From COE1 sp036310845 (GTDB taxonomy: Bacteria > Bacillota > Clostridia > Lachnospirales > Lachnospiraceae), in NCBI GenBank assembly GCA_036310845.1, contig JAXJRB010000194.1:1-37910 (forward strand): a stretch of DNA of 37,910 nt, given 5' to 3'. Position 1 is the first letter of the stretch, and each line of letters starts with the position of its first letter. Shown here in pieces: positions 15,774 to 22,874 of the stretch. The position numbers were made by a program, and so were the translations under genes. Below the pieces are notes generated by a model. The model saw only the letters and a list, made by a program, of their open reading frames with translations. It was not told where the DNA came from and searched no databases.

Positions 15774-15971
15774 ATGAAAGAAATTAATTTTACTTGCCTT
15801 AAGAATGATTTTGACACAATTTGTGATCAGGTTAATCAGGATAAGGAAACAGTTACTTTAACATTAAAAAACAACCGAAAAGTTTATATAATGCCAGAAG
15901 AAAATTATAACAAGGTAGAACGCTTTGTTATTACTACTCTTTCCCCAAAGACTCTTTCTTCCAGCAAATAA
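15774..15971 (+). CDS. Phd/YefM-like antitoxin-type small protein (orphan)
   Basis: A 65-residue protein with a strong ribosome site (AGGAGG, 7 bases before the ATG). Its pattern, LKNDFDTICDQVNQDKETVTLTLKNNRKVYIMPEENYN, follows the Phd/YefM antitoxin fold: short helices, then a beta hairpin containing the 'V.I.N.R.VV.M...Y' segment that dimerises and binds DNA. The C-terminal toxin-wrapping tail is short (ends PKTLSSSK). No toxin gene follows: a terminator comes 58 bases after the stop and the next gene is on the other strand. It may be a remnant, a solitary DNA-binding regulator, or act on a toxin elsewhere. Family assignment is by pattern only. Confidence 0.6.
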   Translation: MKEINFTCLKNDFDTICDQVNQDKETVTLTLKNNRKVYIMPEENYNKVERFVITTLSPKTLSSSK

Positions 15972-16028
15972 TACAAGTAACTGAAGTATAGTTCGTAAAA
16001 CCTTAATAAGCATGAATCGAAAAGAACA

Positions 16029-16068
16029 AAAAACCGGCAGGAGTCAATGGGAGTCTCCTGCCGATTTT
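16029..16068. terminator. Bidirectional terminator between antitoxin-like and PAP2 genes
   Basis: CGGCAGGAG and CTCCTGCCG form a 9-bp GC-rich stem with A-rich and T-rich flanks on both sides (AAAAAACCGGC... and ...GCCGATTTTTT), serving the converging genes. Confidence 0.88.
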
Positions 16069-16073
16069 TTACT

Positions 16074-16760
16074 TTATACTTTAATTTTTGCTTTTGTTCT
16101 TGCTATACTTGCATGAATTGCCACTTCATCACGGTAACATATCACATAAACAAGTGCTCCTAGCATAAATGCAACCAACACATCCAACATGGAATGCTGT
16201 TTTAATAAAACGGTTGAACAAATAATACTTACCCCCAAAAGCATTAAACTTGCTTTAATCACTCTATGTTTTTTTAATAATTTGGTTCTCCATACTGCTA
16301 TCATAACTGCCAATGAATTATACACATGAATACTCGGAAGTACATTGGTCGACGTATCTGCAATATAAAGCTTCTTCACCATATCTATAAAAATATTATC
16401 CCTCTCAAAATTTTTAGGTCTAAGATGATGTCCATTGGGAAATACCGCAGAGACAATAAGAAATACTGTCATTCCTACTATTAAAAATGCTATCATTTTA
16501 TTGCCTTCTTCCCGGTCCTTTATTCCAAAATAAACTACTGCAAGTGCCACATAAGCAAACCATAAAAAATACGGAACAATAAAATATTCACAAAATGGTA
16601 TGTACGCATCAATTCCAAAACGTATTACATAATATGAAGTATTTCTTTGTTCTAAATAGAAAAATACCGTCATATACACAACAAAGTACAATGCCATAAT
16701 AACTAATGCTTTATACCTACAACAACACTCTCTTAATGTTTTTTTTAGCACTATTTTCAT
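16074..16760 (-). CDS. PAP2-superfamily membrane phosphatase/phosphotransferase
   Basis: Integral membrane protein of 228 residues with about six hydrophobic segments. PAP2 signatures are visible: FPNGHHLRP, then the core PSIHVYNSLAV (near residue 141) and STVLLKQHSMLDVLVAFMLG (near 185), which supply the two catalytic His residues. The first motif (KX6RP) is only loosely present. Such proteins remove phosphate from lipids or transfer head groups; this subtype resembles the inositol-phosphoceramide-synthase-like PAP2_3 group. It has its own near-perfect promoter and a bidirectional terminator, so it is monocistronic. The lipid substrate is unknown. Confidence 0.82.
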   Translation of the reverse strand: MKIVLKKTLRECCCRYKALVIMALYFVVYMTVFFYLEQRNTSYYVIRFGIDAYIPFCEYFIVPYFLWFAYVALAVVYFGIKDREEGNKMIAFLIVGMTVFLIVSAVFPNGHHLRPKNFERDNIFIDMVKKLYIADTSTNVLPSIHVYNSLAVMIAVWRTKLLKKHRVIKASLMLLGVSIICSTVLLKQHSMLDVLVAFMLGALVYVICYRDEVAIHASIARTKAKIKV

Positions 16761-16789
16761 TTCCTTTCCTTTTTCTCTTTCGAAATGCT

Positions 16790-16818
16790 ATTATAGGTTA
16801 TGTGTACTACATTGTCAA
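16790..16818 (-). promoter_or_regulatory. Consensus promoter of the PAP2 gene
   Basis: Perfect TTGACA (16818-16813), 17-base spacer, perfect TATAAT (16795-16790), 30 bases before the start codon. Confidence 0.85.
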
Positions 16819-16966
16819 CAAAAGTCTCAAATCTTAATTTTTTTATAAGAATTTCATGTCCATTATGCCAATATAATGCTTTATTCTCTGCATTTCTTTG
16901 CAATATATACTAAAATTACATGTAATAACGCCTTAATATTTCTCTCTTTTTTCCACATACTGTTAT

Positions 16967-16995
16967 TTGAATACACAAATATTTTGTAGTAAAAT
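16967..16995 (+). promoter_or_regulatory. Promoter of the PHP phosphoesterase gene
   Basis: TTGAAT (16967-16972), 17-base spacer and TAAAAT (16990-16995). The spacer region contains CAAATATTTTG, a small palindrome. Confidence 0.6.
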
Positions 16996-17038
16996 AGTAA
17001 AGGATTCATAATGGTTTATGAAAGGTGAGGGCGTAAAA

Positions 17039-17809
17039 ATGAAATTTGATTTACATTGTCACACGCAGGAAGGTTCTCTCGATGGAAAGATTCCAGTTTT
17101 GGAATATATGAAAGCGCTTCAACAAAAAGGGTTCGATGGAATGCTTGTTACTGACCATAATTCCTACAATGGATTTCGTAAATATCGTGACCACCACAAA
17201 AATACCCTAGAAAATTTTGTAGTCTTAAAAGGTATTGAGTACGACACCATTGATGCAGGTCACATTTTAGTGATTATGCCTGAAAACGTAAAGCTTTTAT
17301 TATTAGAATGCCGTGGGCTTCCTGTCCGTATTTTACAGGATATTGTACATCTCCATGGCGGAATCCTTGGTCCAGCTCATCCTTGCGGTGAACGTCACCT
17401 AAGCATTACACAAACAAAGGCCTATAAGAGAAACCCTGATATTATGAAACGCTTTGACTTCTTAGAAGGATATAACTCCTGTGAATCTGAAGAATCGAAT
17501 CAAAAAGCAGCCTTACTTGCTCAAACATATAATCTTGCAACCTTTGGCGGAAGCGATTCTCACAATCTAAGCTGTGTAGGAACCGCTTACACACAGATAC
17601 CGGAAATCATTACAAAGGAATCTGATTTGATTTCCTGTGTAAAACGTCGTGTACCACTTACAACCGGCGGTTCCTATTATACAGGTACTGTAAAACAACG
17701 AATCGGCATTCTGAATCATGTATTAGTGGAATCTTTCTGGTTCTACAATCGTTTTGCAAGTATGGCTAGATCGCATAGAAGAAAAGTTGCCATGCAGTTA
17801 CTGCCTTAA
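17039..17809 (+). CDS. PHP-domain metal-dependent phosphoesterase
   Basis: Phosphoesterase of the PHP superfamily, 256 residues. The start is the ATG at 17039, preceded by GGTGAGGG; a frame seven codons longer would include that ribosome site. The metal-binding set is DLHCHT (residues 4-9), VTDHNSY near 40, a Glu in LKGIEYDT near 70, GGILGPAHPCGE near 114, and GGSDSHN near 177. The compact single domain lacks polymerase or histidinol-phosphatase partner regions. The family includes nucleotide and phosphonate hydrolases (YciV/RNase AM-like); the exact substrate is unclear. It has its own promoter and terminator and so stands alone. Confidence 0.87.
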   Translation: MKFDLHCHTQEGSLDGKIPVLEYMKALQQKGFDGMLVTDHNSYNGFRKYRDHHKNTLENFVVLKGIEYDTIDAGHILVIMPENVKLLLLECRGLPVRILQDIVHLHGGILGPAHPCGERHLSITQTKAYKRNPDIMKRFDFLEGYNSCESEESNQKAALLAQTYNLATFGGSDSHNLSCVGTAYTQIPEIITKESDLISCVKRRVPLTTGGSYYTGTVKQRIGILNHVLVESFWFYNRFASMARSHRRKVAMQLLP

Positions 17810-17821
17810 TATAATGAATAG

Positions 17822-17862
17822 AAATGGATGTCATCCTGTTACAGATGGCATCCATTTTTATA
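17822..17862 (+). terminator. Terminator after the PHP gene
   Basis: AAATGGATG pairs with CATCCATTT and the stem extends inward (CATC/GATG), followed by TTTTTATA on the plus strand. It may also serve weakly for the converging gene. Confidence 0.8.
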
Positions 17863-17869
17863 TTATGAA

Positions 17870-18937
17870 CTATGGTGTTGGCAAAGTAGGTGTAGCAATA
17901 TTAGGCATTGTCATCGCCTGTAGCATTGCTAAATCATATTTATATACAAGTGCATATGTTGAAGTTGGATAAAAAGTCTCAAACGTTACAGTGGCATGAT
18001 TCTGATCCAAATCATCTAAATAGAAAAGCTGCCCATCTGGTCCCATTTCAATCAATCGGTACTGCCTTGCCGGAATCCGATCCTTGGGCTGTAAGTAAAG
18101 AACGTATCTTTTGGCTCCATTTGTTCCATAAATCAATCCATTTTTGTCCGATAATGCCATGTTATAAGAGCAAAGATAAGTATAATCCTCTAGGAAATAA
18201 GAAATATACTCCATAAATGCTTTCCCCTGCATACGCCGATGGGCTGTCATATTTGTCAAATAATGAAGTCCACTATTTGGAGAAATTTTACATACTGCAT
18301 CAAACTTAATATCCTTTGTCATATCCTTTTTACTATTCCAAGGACCTGACTCATCTGTTGCTGAATAAACATATTTCAAATAAGGATAAGATTTTTCTCG
18401 AAATTTTTGCGCTTCCTCATAAGAATCCATAATGAACATGCATTGTGCCGCATTGGGCGCATTTGCTGCAATACTGTCAAGACTTGTATAGGTAATGGTT
18501 CCAAACTGCTCCATCGCAGGAATGGTCCCACTCACACGAAAGACTACATTACTGTTTACATTCATAAAAGAAGTATTGTCCTTTATAAAAGTAGTTGCCG
18601 AAACGTTTACTTTTTTAATGCTTGTTTTATTTGCAAAAGCAAAGCTTCCAATTTCTGTAATTCCAGGTCCTATTGTAATCGTATGTACATCTAAATAATG
18701 CCATGGACGCATGGTAAACGTTGATGGTGTATAGTCTGGAATAGAGCCGGTTCCTTCAATATACAAATTACCGTAGAACTCTCTAACCGTTATATTCGTT
18801 CCGGTAATTGTCATAATACCGCCTTCACCCGTTGTCCACCCTCCCAAATCAGCTTTCACAGGAACAACTGGCATCATGCTAAACAACATCGTTAGGCACA
18901 ATATACCCGTCAATAGTATTTTTTTTACTTTTTTCAT
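17870..18937 (-). CDS. Secreted BspA-like protein (leucine-rich repeat type)
   Basis: Secreted protein of 355 residues with a signal peptide (KKVKKILLTGILCLTMLFSM, cleaved near VKA at residue 29). Residues about 30-140 carry BspA/TpLRR-type features: a Trp-rich start (GGWTTGEGGIMTITG), YIEGTGSIPDY, then one repeat HTITIGPGITEIGSFAFANKTSIKKVNV. The downstream 200 residues show a different, unrecognised domain with many Tyr. The C-terminus ends in a Thr-Pro stretch (NIATPTLPTP) with no LPXTG signal or membrane anchor. Surface adhesion or polysaccharide contact is typical for BspA-like proteins; nothing here specifies a ligand. It converges on the PHP gene. Confidence 0.72.
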   Translation of the reverse strand: MKKVKKILLTGILCLTMLFSMMPVVPVKADLGGWTTGEGGIMTITGTNITVREFYGNLYIEGTGSIPDYTPSTFTMRPWHYLDVHTITIGPGITEIGSFAFANKTSIKKVNVSATTFIKDNTSFMNVNSNVVFRVSGTIPAMEQFGTITYTSLDSIAANAPNAAQCMFIMDSYEEAQKFREKSYPYLKYVYSATDESGPWNSKKDMTKDIKFDAVCKISPNSGLHYLTNMTAHRRMQGKAFMEYISYFLEDYTYLCSYNMALSDKNGLIYGTNGAKRYVLYLQPKDRIPARQYRLIEMGPDGQLFYLDDLDQNHATVTFETFYPTSTYALVYKYDLAMLQAMTMPNIATPTLPTP

Positions 18938-18966
18938 AATTATACCACCCTATTTCTTTTCACAAT

Positions 18967-19161
18967 TTACTCAAAAATCTCATGTTCTACAAGAAGTTTA
19001 CTCGTATGCATATTCATGAGTTTTTCTCGATACTCATCATCCATAATGACTCGTTCCAACGTATCCATATCGCCTTCTTCTAACAAGGTTTTTAGCAACT
19101 CATTATAATGCTTAATAATCTTTTTTTCTAATATTACCATTTCATTATCTTTTTCTAGCAT
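18967..19161 (-). CDS. Small hypothetical protein, 64 residues
   Basis: Charged, helix-rich protein with GGGGG 7 bases before the ATG. It reads as two helices (KKIIKHYNELLKTLLEEG and MDTLERVIMDDEYREKLM) with acidic ends and no Cys motif or membrane segment. It lies 29 bases before the start of the BspA-like gene and 68 bases after CheD on the same strand. I do not recognise the family. The strong ribosome site and typical codon use suggest it is expressed. Confidence 0.65.
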   Translation of the reverse strand: MLEKDNEMVILEKKIIKHYNELLKTLLEEGDMDTLERVIMDDEYREKLMNMHTSKLLVEHEIFE

Positions 19162-19229
19162 ACCGTTACCCCCTTATTCTAACACTTAGTTATCTTATCT
19201 TAACATATATTTCCTTTTGTTTCTATAAT

Positions 19230-19721
19230 TCAGATAAATCTGTCGTTTTTCCCTGCTGTTTTTATCTGTAACATTCCACTTTCCGGTTCAAAAATTACGG
19301 TTCTTGGAAAATCCTCTTCGACTTCCATGGCAAGCACCGGTATCTGGCACTGAGCTAATTTGTTTTTAACCGCCTCAAGATTTCTAGAAGAAATATCTTT
19401 TTCAATAGGAACAAACGGTGTTTTAATAACATGCGCCGCCCCCGCAAGCTTTACAGTCAATCTCGCTCTTGCAGCTCCGGCAAGTACTAACTGATGAATC
19501 AATAAATCAATCCCTGTATCAGCAAATTTTGGATATTCCTTCTCTTCTATTTCTCTCGGATTCGGACAAGCCGGAAGCATAATATGTAGAAGCCCACCGA
19601 TTCCTCTTTCTGCATCACGCATTGCCACTGCCACACAAGACCCTAAATCTCTCGTTATGAGTTTTTGTTTTCCTCTTGAAAGCTTATAATCTGCCATATT
19701 TACCATAATCATATCCTGCAT
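19230..19721 (-). CDS. cheD: Chemoreceptor glutamine deamidase CheD
   Basis: CheD removes the amide from glutamines of methyl-accepting chemotaxis receptors and interacts with CheC in Gram-positive chemotaxis. The 163-residue protein has the catalytic triad of the family: Thr23 and Cys29 in ITRDLGSCVAV, and His46 in GGLLHIMLP, with the same spacings as in Thermotoga CheD. The typical KLAGAAHV segment follows near 90. No other che or flagellar gene is next to it; the partner chemotaxis genes must be elsewhere. It implies that the organism is motile or at least chemosensory. Confidence 0.92.
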   Translation of the reverse strand: MQDMIMVNMADYKLSRGKQKLITRDLGSCVAVAMRDAERGIGGLLHIMLPACPNPREIEEKEYPKFADTGIDLLIHQLVLAGAARARLTVKLAGAAHVIKTPFVPIEKDISSRNLEAVKNKLAQCQIPVLAMEVEEDFPRTVIFEPESGMLQIKTAGKNDRFI

Positions 19722-19751
19722 ATTCCGTCTCCACTCTTCAAAAAAAGCACA

Positions 19752-19779
19752 TAAAAAGGATGGTATTTTACCATCCTTC
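19752..19779 (-). terminator. Terminator after the zinc-ribbon-like small gene
   Basis: AAGGATGGT/ACCATCCTT stem with a five-base loop, then TTTTTAT on the minus strand, 20 bases after the stop at 19799. Confidence 0.85.
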
Positions 19780-19798
19780 TATCCTCATTCCAATACTT

Positions 19799-20023
19799 CT
19801 ATTTCACGCGTCCTGCATTCAGCTCTATTACAAATTCCTGCTTCATTGCTTCGAAATCCATTACTGACATACTAATACATGCTAAATTAGTTAATCCGTA
19901 ACGCTTCGGAGTCTGTTTCATCTCTTCTTTGCCACATTCCTCACACCTTGTCGATTGAAATGTGAGATTCTTACAAGCAGAACAATAAAACATATAACGC
20001 CTACTAATATTTCTCATATTCAT
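19799..20023 (-). CDS. Small zinc-ribbon-like protein, function unknown
   Basis: A 74-residue protein with a four-cysteine ribbon at its N-terminal half: FYCSACKNLTFQSTRCEECGKEE (CxxC...CxxC, about residues 13-31). The rest (YGLTNLACISMSVMDFEAMKQEFVIEL) is mixed. GGGGG lies before the ATG. Zinc binding is likely from the pattern; a nucleic-acid or protein-binding role is only a guess. It is followed by its own terminator and then by cheD on the same strand. Confidence 0.68.
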   Translation of the reverse strand: MNMRNISRRYMFYCSACKNLTFQSTRCEECGKEEMKQTPKRYGLTNLACISMSVMDFEAMKQEFVIELNAGRVK

Positions 20024-20327
20024 AAAAGCCCCCTATTCACTTATATCCCCCTTTTCTCTCCACATTATGTGTTGAGATATTATAATTTTATCACATTAAC
20101 GCAGATTATTCTATCATTTTTTTCATGTTTTTTATATTTTCTATCTTTTTAAGACATATATATATCGTTTTCCTTTTTTACAACAAAATACACTTATACT
20201 TGGTTCAATTTTAGTACAAGGTCGACAAACAATCAAAATAGTGCGTGCCAGCGCACGCACTTTAGCAAGAATTTCTTACGAAATTCTTGTCTAACTACCA
20301 CTACGTAACAGCAATTTCCTATTACAT
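20024..20327. other. Gene-free AT-rich interval
   Basis: AT-rich upstream region of the zinc-ribbon gene (no clear promoter boxes picked out), plus the double-hairpin element at 20241-20321. No gene seen. Confidence 0.5.
20241..20321. repeat. Double-hairpin dispersed element, copy 1
   Basis: Two adjacent perfect stems: GTGCGTGC/GCACGCAC (20241-20260) and CAAGAATTTC/GAAATTCTTG (20266-20289), followed by a tail TAACTACCACTACGTAACAGC...TTTCCTATT. The copy at 33419-33503 has the same layout and tail, with paired substitutions in both stems. It lies directly beyond the fabT terminator. No coding frame is present. Confidence 0.8.
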
Positions 20328-20359
20328 GAAAAAGCAGCCTCTAACATTATAGAGGCTGC
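20328..20359 (-). terminator. Terminator of the fatty acid synthesis operon
   Basis: GCAGCCTCT/AGAGGCTGC stem with an eight-base loop followed by TTTTTC on the minus strand, directly after the fabT stop at 20364. Confidence 0.88.
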
Positions 20360-20363
20360 CTTC

Positions 20364-20816
20364 CTACTTTTTCTTATTTTGCTCATCAAAGAACTTTGTC
20401 AGATTATGCAAACAACGGATTAATACCTTCATTTCATCTTCTTCCAAGTCCTTTACGATCGAATGAATCATACGTCTATGAAAATCCCGATGATGGAAGA
20501 ATGCCTTTCTTCCTTTCTCTGTCAGGCTAACAAGTACGACTCTCTTATCTGTCTTACTTCGTTCTCTCAAAATATACTTCTTCTCTTCAAGACTGTTCAT
20601 ATTGGTGGTCAGCGTACCTACAGTAATATTTAAGCTCTTAGCAATCATAGACATACTCCTTGGCTCATCATTGCCGATTGCCTCAATAATATGCATATCG
20701 TTATTGGTAATATCCTTAAATTCCTCCGTGATAACTGCTTCTGCTTCTATATCCATTACATTATGAAATAAATTTACCAGAAGCTCATTTAACTTGCGAT
20801 TTGTACTCTTTTCCAT
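20364..20816 (-). CDS. fabT: MarR-family regulator of fatty acid synthesis (FabT-like)
   Basis: Winged-helix repressor of 150 residues. The DNA-binding domain includes ITNNDMHIIEAIG, the recognition helix SMSMIAKSLNITVGTLTTNMNSLEEKKYI and the wing RERSKTDKRVVLVSLTEKGRKAF. FabT represses fab genes, with long-chain acyl-ACP as co-repressor in streptococci. This gene is the last one of the fab operon rather than the first as in Streptococcus, and the operon's leader carries two TTTGA-N3-TCAAA sites of the FabT type, which implies autoregulation. The regulator assignment rests on family, position and operators. Confidence 0.85.
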   Translation of the reverse strand: MEKSTNRKLNELLVNLFHNVMDIEAEAVITEEFKDITNNDMHIIEAIGNDEPRSMSMIAKSLNITVGTLTTNMNSLEEKKYILRERSKTDKRVVLVSLTEKGRKAFFHHRDFHRRMIHSIVKDLEEDEMKVLIRCLHNLTKFFDEQNKKK

Positions 20817-20832
20817 CTCTTCTCCAACTTTT

Positions 20833-21819
20833 CTAATTCCAAATCATCACGCAGGCACCATAAGTAAGTCCTGCGCCAAAACCTGAAAGAACAATTTTAT
20901 CGCCTTTTTTAAGCTTTCCTTCTCTGTTCAACTCATCAAGCAAAACAGGAATGGTTGCAGATGACATATTTCCTACCCGATTCAAATTCATAGGGAATTT
21001 TGTAATATCTGCTTTTAATCGCTTCGCTACCGCTTCCAATATACGTACATTTGCCTGATGCAATACAAAATGATCAATATCTTCTACCGTGAGTCCGGCT
21101 CTGTTTAATGCATCCTGAATACATAGAGGAACCTGTTTTACTGCAAACTTATATACCTCTTGACCATCCATGTGAACAAAATTGTTCTCTTCTCCAATTG
21201 CATCTTCAATATACGGATTATCAAGCTTCCTCTCCTGACAACTAAGCACCATACCTCTTGCACCATCAGACCCTTGAGAAATACTAATAATTCCGGCATT
21301 TTCACCATTTTCTTCAACAGCTTCTACAAAAGCTGCACCTGCACCGTCACCAAACAATACACAGGTACTGCGATCTGTCCAGTCAATAATCTTTGATAAT
21401 ACCTCGGCTCCAACCACCAATGCATTACGATAAAGACCTGTCTGCAAATATCCGTAAACTGTGCTGAGTCCAAATAGAAAGCCCGAACAAGCTGCATTTA
21501 AGTCAAATGCCACTGCATTCTTTGCTCCGATGATTCCTTGAACCTGACATGCAGCACATGGAAGAAGCATCTCTGGTGAGCAAGTCGCAACGATAATTAA
21601 ATCAACATCCTCTGCCTTCTTTCCAGCCATCTCTAATGCAAGCTCACAAGCTTTTGCTGAAAGCGATGCAACGGTATCTCCCGTAGAAATTCTTCTTTCT
21701 GCAATTCCTGTTCTCTCTCTAATCCACTCATCTGAGGTTTCAACAATTTTTGCCATATCAAAATTTGTAACTATATTTTCCGGTAAAGCTCTACCTGTAC
21801 CGGTTATATTAATCATCAT
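20833..21819 (-). CDS. fabH: Beta-ketoacyl-ACP synthase III
   Basis: Condenses acetyl-CoA (or branched primers) with malonyl-ACP to start fatty acid chains. The 328-residue protein has the catalytic Cys111 in LNAACSGFLFG, His in FVLHQANVRI (near 244) and Asn in NRVGNMSSATIP (near 274), the standard thiolase-fold triad. The N-terminal TGTGRALPENIVTN and RTGIAERR blocks are typical. Its ATG overlaps the stop of the preceding FabK-like gene (TAATG), with GAGG upstream, so translation is coupled. It is the last enzyme gene of the operon before fabT. Confidence 0.95.
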   Translation of the reverse strand: MMINITGTGRALPENIVTNFDMAKIVETSDEWIRERTGIAERRISTGDTVASLSAKACELALEMAGKKAEDVDLIIVATCSPEMLLPCAACQVQGIIGAKNAVAFDLNAACSGFLFGLSTVYGYLQTGLYRNALVVGAEVLSKIIDWTDRSTCVLFGDGAGAAFVEAVEENGENAGIISISQGSDGARGMVLSCQERKLDNPYIEDAIGEENNFVHMDGQEVYKFAVKQVPLCIQDALNRAGLTVEDIDHFVLHQANVRILEAVAKRLKADITKFPMNLNRVGNMSSATIPVLLDELNREGKLKKGDKIVLSGFGAGLTYGACVMIWN

Positions 21820-22853
21820 TATGCAAATTCCTCCATAATGTCTGCGACTCTCTCGATTTTATCTGCTCGGTATGCATTGCTTCCACAGAAAATAAGTCCT
21901 TCGTCCAGACGTCCTTCTACAGCATTAATCAATGCTTCTGTAATGCAATACGGTGCTGTTGCCGGCTTACAGGTACTAATACACTGTCTACAACCACGCA
22001 TAAAACGCTCTCCTGCATTTACTTTATCCAAAAAAGCATTATGAATTGCTCTTCCCGGCATTCCGACAGGACTGCTGACAATTACAATATCTTCCTTTTT
22101 TGCATTGATATATGCCTGCTTATAAGCATCACTTGCATCACATTCCTCTGTTGTCACAAAACGAGTTGCAAGCTGTACTCCTGAGGCCCCCATAGAAAGA
22201 TAATGCTCCATATCCTCTTTGTCATAGATTCCACCTGCTACAACAAGAGGAACCTCCATTTCCTTTGTTATGGATAAAATCGCCTTTATCTCTTCATCAT
22301 AGGTATCTCTCGAATAATTTTCAATTTCCTCACGACTAAACCCTAAATGGCCACCAGCCGCAGGTCCTTCTACAACAACCATATCTGGTTTTCTATTGTA
22401 TTTTTTCATCCAATATTTCGTAATAACATTCAATGATTTTGCACTTGATACAATTGGTGCAATCTTCGTCTTAGCACCTTCTACCAACGCTGGCAAAGTC
22501 ATCGGCAAGCCTGCCCCTGATATGATTAAGTCAATGCCCGCTTCCACTGCAGCCTTCACATAGTCCTCATATCTTCTTGTGGCTACCATAATATTTACTC
22601 CTAGAACACCACCACTTGCAAGCTTTCTTGCCTTAGCAATCTCTTCTCCGATTGCCTTCAGATTCGTCTCAATTGGATTTGTTTTGAATTTCGGGTCGCG
22701 AAAACCAATCTGTGCTGTAGAAATCACACCTACTCCACCTGCAGAAGCAACTGCTCCTGCAAGCTTAGAAAGACTGACACCTACCCCCATACCTCCCTGT
22801 ACGACAGGTATTTTCGCACAAAGGTCTCCTATCTTTAATTCTTTCACTTTCAT
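21819..22853 (-). CDS. Second FabK-like flavoprotein (nitronate monooxygenase family) with C-terminal Cys cluster
   Basis: FMN-dependent TIM-barrel protein of 344 residues of the NMO/FabK family. It starts with IPVVQGGMGVGVS and has the family blocks GVLGVNIMV, DLIISGAGLP, GPAAGGHLGF, PLVVAGGI and GVQLATRF. It differs from the 309-residue FabK encoded at the start of the same operon by an added C-terminal part with CRQCISTCKPATAPYC and a further Cys in GLIFCGSNA, which could hold an iron-sulfur cluster. It might be a second enoyl-ACP reductase or serve unsaturated fatty acid synthesis, as proposed for the FabK homologue UfaA of Neisseria. Its true activity is open. Confidence 0.78.
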   Translation of the reverse strand: MKVKELKIGDLCAKIPVVQGGMGVGVSLSKLAGAVASAGGVGVISTAQIGFRDPKFKTNPIETNLKAIGEEIAKARKLASGGVLGVNIMVATRRYEDYVKAAVEAGIDLIISGAGLPMTLPALVEGAKTKIAPIVSSAKSLNVITKYWMKKYNRKPDMVVVEGPAAGGHLGFSREEIENYSRDTYDEEIKAILSITKEMEVPLVVAGGIYDKEDMEHYLSMGASGVQLATRFVTTEECDASDAYKQAYINAKKEDIVIVSSPVGMPGRAIHNAFLDKVNAGERFMRGCRQCISTCKPATAPYCITEALINAVEGRLDEGLIFCGSNAYRADKIERVADIMEEFA

Positions 22854-22874
22854 AGTTTTTCCTTTATATGATTA

